A stretch of DNA of 6,600 nt, taken from Bacillota bacterium (GTDB lineage Bacteria; Bacillota; Sulfobacillia; JABLXB01). Made by a program: the position numbers and the translations under genes. This document shows positions 4,846 to 6,600 of this stretch, piece by piece. The notes beneath the pieces are model-generated. The model worked only from the letters and a program-made list of their open reading frames with translations, ran no database searches and was not told the origin of the DNA. Position 1 is the first letter of the stretch, and every line of letters starts with the position of its first letter. The stretch spans positions 1-6,600 of the forward strand of contig JANLGA010000047.1 in the NCBI GenBank assembly GCA_024653225.1, written 5' to 3'.

Positions 4846-6516
4846 TCAATAATCTATTCTATAACGACGGACGGCGTAATCGTAAAGGGGTCGCCAAACC
4901 AGCCTGTTCGTGGCGACCACGGCGAGGACCATCGCGAAGATGCTCAGCGAAATCGTCTTGACGTCCCCACCCAGGTACGTCGCCCTGTCGAGGAGGGCCC
5001 CGATCCCGAACGCCTCGAACGTCTTCCCGCCGTACACCACGTACTCCGACACGATCAGGGCGTTCCAGCCGCCCCCCCACGCCGTGATGCTCCCCGTCAC
5101 CAACGACGGAACGATCGCCGGGAGGATCACCGAGAATACATACAGCCGGCCCCTTATGCCGTATGCGCGGGCCACGGACAGCAGGTCGGCGGGAATGGCC
5201 CTGACCGCCCCGACGAGGTTGAAGAGGAGGTACCACTGCATGCCGGTGAGCACCAGGATTATCGAAGCCAGGTTCATAATCTTCCTGGTCGTCAGGACGA
5301 CCGGGAGCATGAACCTGGCTTCGGCCGCGGGGAGAGTCCACGCGAGCGAAAGTGCATAGGCCGCTCCGAGTCTCAGGAACGATGCCAGCAGCGCCGCCGG
5401 AATGTCCCTCGCGTCGGGCGACCACGGCGGCCGCACGATCGCCCACAGGCGATAGCCCAGGTACGACGCTGCGATCGCGGCCGATCCCGCCAGGATCACC
5501 TTGGCGAACCGCGGTGATAGGTGGCGCCTCGCAACGCGCCGAGCCGCAGCCGCCGCCCGACCGGCGCGGAGTCGGGCGGCGGCATTCGAGCCGACTGACA
5601 CGAGCTCCAGGACCGCACCCGCGAGCCTGGCAATCAAAGAGGCAAGCACTCTCAGGGGCCATCGCCGCCATACCGCGAATCCCCCGGCTCCCGCGGCGAA
5701 CGAAGGGACACCGCCGCCGTATTCGTACTTGAACCTCTCTGCGAACGCCCCGAGCGGGCGCCAGGCGAGGCGATCGACCGCCCATATCACCAGTACGAGC
5801 GCGGTCAAACCGGCCAAAAGGAGCGGCACGTCCCCGGATTCGGCCGCGCCTATCAGGAAACTTCCCAGCCCGGGCAGGCTGAGGTTGACGGGTCCGAGGG
5901 CGATGATCTCGCACGCTATAAGGAAATACCAGCCCCCCGCCCACGACAGCATGCTGTTATATACGAGCCTATTGACGCACGCGGGAAGTACCAGAGTCTT
6001 GAGCCTCAGAAAACCCTCGAGCCTGTACGCCCTCGACGCCAGCGACAGGTCCTCAGGAATGGTGGTCAGCGACTCGTACACCCCGAAGGTCATGTTCCAT
6101 ACCTGGCTGGTAAAGATCAGAAAAACCGAGGCCGCCTCGACGCCCAGCCGCGACCCGTTGAATGCCGAGACGAAGAAGTATACGGCCGCCGGAAAGAATC
6201 CGAGGACCGGGACGGACTGGAGGACGTCGAGCAAGGGAAGCAGCACCCTTCCGGCCGCCCTCCCGCTTGCCGCCGCGTACCCGTAGCACACGGAGAATAC
6301 GAGGGCGAGGAGGTAAGCCGCGGCCATCCGAGCGAGGGAATATAGTGCGTACAGGGGTAGGGGCCGGAGCGAAACGACCATCTGGGCGGCGCTCCCCTTG
6401 AACGGTCGAAACGCCGAGTACGCCGCGTAAGTGAGGACGGCGACCCCCGCCAACCACAGGGCGTCCGAGGTCGGCCGCCCGGCCGCCTCCCTCCGGACCC
6501 CGTCAGGCCCCCGCAT
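4846..6516 (-). CDS. Tandem (double) ABC transporter permease, NitT/TauT type, with a shortened second half
   Basis: A 556-residue inner-membrane protein made of two binding-protein-dependent permease domains joined by an Ala/Arg-rich linker (about 262-338). The first half (about 20-260) carries LLPLLDVLQSVPVLGFF (92-108), TSQVWNMTFGVYESL (136-150) and the EAA coupling loop IPEDLSLASRAYRLEG (153-168) ending in VLP (176-178). The second half (about 339-548) carries TGMQWYLLFN (424-433), its own EAA loop IPADLLSVARAYGIRG (441-456) ending in ILP (464-466), then AWGGGWNALIVSEYV. Both coupling loops are intact. However, between the shared YLLAL/YALSL helix and the EAA loop the second half is 31 residues shorter than the first, with no LLPLLDVLQSVPVLGFF-like segment. 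The ATG at 6516 overlaps the ileS stop by 14 bp, so translation is probably coupled. GAGAGGG abuts the ATG. The substrate is unknown. Confidence 0.92.
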   Translation of the reverse strand: MRGPDGVRREAAGRPTSDALWLAGVAVLTYAAYSAFRPFKGSAAQMVVSLRPLPLYALYSLARMAAAYLLALVFSVCYGYAAASGRAAGRVLLPLLDVLQSVPVLGFFPAAVYFFVSAFNGSRLGVEAASVFLIFTSQVWNMTFGVYESLTTIPEDLSLASRAYRLEGFLRLKTLVLPACVNRLVYNSMLSWAGGWYFLIACEIIALGPVNLSLPGLGSFLIGAAESGDVPLLLAGLTALVLVIWAVDRLAWRPLGAFAERFKYEYGGGVPSFAAGAGGFAVWRRWPLRVLASLIARLAGAVLELVSVGSNAAARLRAGRAAAAARRVARRHLSPRFAKVILAGSAAIAASYLGYRLWAIVRPPWSPDARDIPAALLASFLRLGAAYALSLAWTLPAAEARFMLPVVLTTRKIMNLASIILVLTGMQWYLLFNLVGAVRAIPADLLSVARAYGIRGRLYVFSVILPAIVPSLVTGSITAWGGGWNALIVSEYVVYGGKTFEAFGIGALLDRATYLGGDVKTISLSIFAMVLAVVATNRLVWRPLYDYAVRRYRIDY

Positions 6517-6600
6517 CCCTCTCGTAATACTCCCTGAGCACCGTCGAACACCTATCGCAGATGTCGGGGTGGAGTCCGTCCGCTCCCACCGTCTCGGAAT
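6503..6600 (-). CDS. ileS: Isoleucine--tRNA ligase, C-terminal end only (cut by the window edge)
   Basis: The minus strand from 6598 gives an open frame of 31 codons ending in TGA (6505-6503). It enters from outside the window, too short to be found by length alone. It reads SETVGADGLHPDICDRC, then STVLREYYERDAGA. This pattern, VG followed by HP-[IL]-C-x-R-C and a short charged tail, is the end of the C-terminal zinc-binding finger of bacterial isoleucyl-tRNA synthetase. The two visible cysteines would be the last two of the four zinc ligands. IleRS charges tRNA-Ile with isoleucine in the cytoplasm. The stop lies inside the start region of the ABC permease. Another protein with the same FPG/IleRS-type finger (a formamidopyrimidine-DNA glycosylase, for example) is less likely because of the tail. 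Confidence 0.75.
   Translation of the reverse strand, partial: SETVGADGLHPDICDRCSTVLREYYERDAGA

Noticed and set aside
4639..5517. Plus-strand open frame of 292 codons opposite the ABC genes
   Set aside because: Its composition is extremely rich in Arg, Asp, Gln and His, it crosses two real genes antisense, and it has no plausible start signal.
5520..5720. Ala/Arg-rich stretch in the middle of the permease as a possible frameshift
   Set aside because: The frame stays open and joins two recognisable permease domains, so it reads as a variable linker with some extra hydrophobic segments.

Overview
The window reads as part of a GC-rich bacterial chromosome, most likely an anaerobic member of the Bacillota (Clostridia or relatives). 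That placement is an inference from three things: a HydF [FeFe]-hydrogenase maturase, a DUF5665-type small membrane protein that I associate with spore-forming anaerobic Firmicutes, and purine-rich Shine-Dalgarno (SD) stretches. Every gene I can support lies on the minus strand, so the window is best read from right to left.

From the right edge, the layout is as follows. (1) The last 31 codons of a protein ending in an IleRS-type C-terminal zinc finger (ileS), running off the window. (2) Overlapping its stop by 14 bp, a double-length NitT/TauT-type ABC permease (4846-6516). (3) Its ATPase (4053-4817). (4) A stand-alone AAA-associated C-terminal domain protein (3526-4014). (5) hydF, the GTPase scaffold of [FeFe]-hydrogenase maturation (2201-3424). 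(6) A NRAMP Mn2+/Fe2+ transporter, mntH (770-2029, possibly from 2116). (7) A DUF5665-like small membrane protein (402-725). (8) The 5' end of an IS110-family transposase with its non-coding left end (1 to about 400), running off the left edge. No convincing terminator separates genes 1-7. Gaps are an overlap of 14 bp, then 28, 38, 101, about 171 and 44 bp, so much of the block could be co-transcribed.

The three transporter genes form one import module: permease, ATPase and accessory domain. No substrate-binding protein is visible, so the substrate cannot be named. HydF and MntH sit together without HydE, HydG or a hydrogenase here. Iron supply for FeS-cluster assembly is a possible link, but it is only inferred from adjacency.

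The points most worth a second look are two. The first is the IS110 left end: about 46% GC over 241-360, with a long interrupted stem-loop that both looks like a bridge-RNA guide loop and buries the transposase Shine-Dalgarno. The second is a 31-residue shortfall in the second half of the ABC permease relative to its own first half. I found no CRISPR array, tRNA, rRNA or obvious new defence system.
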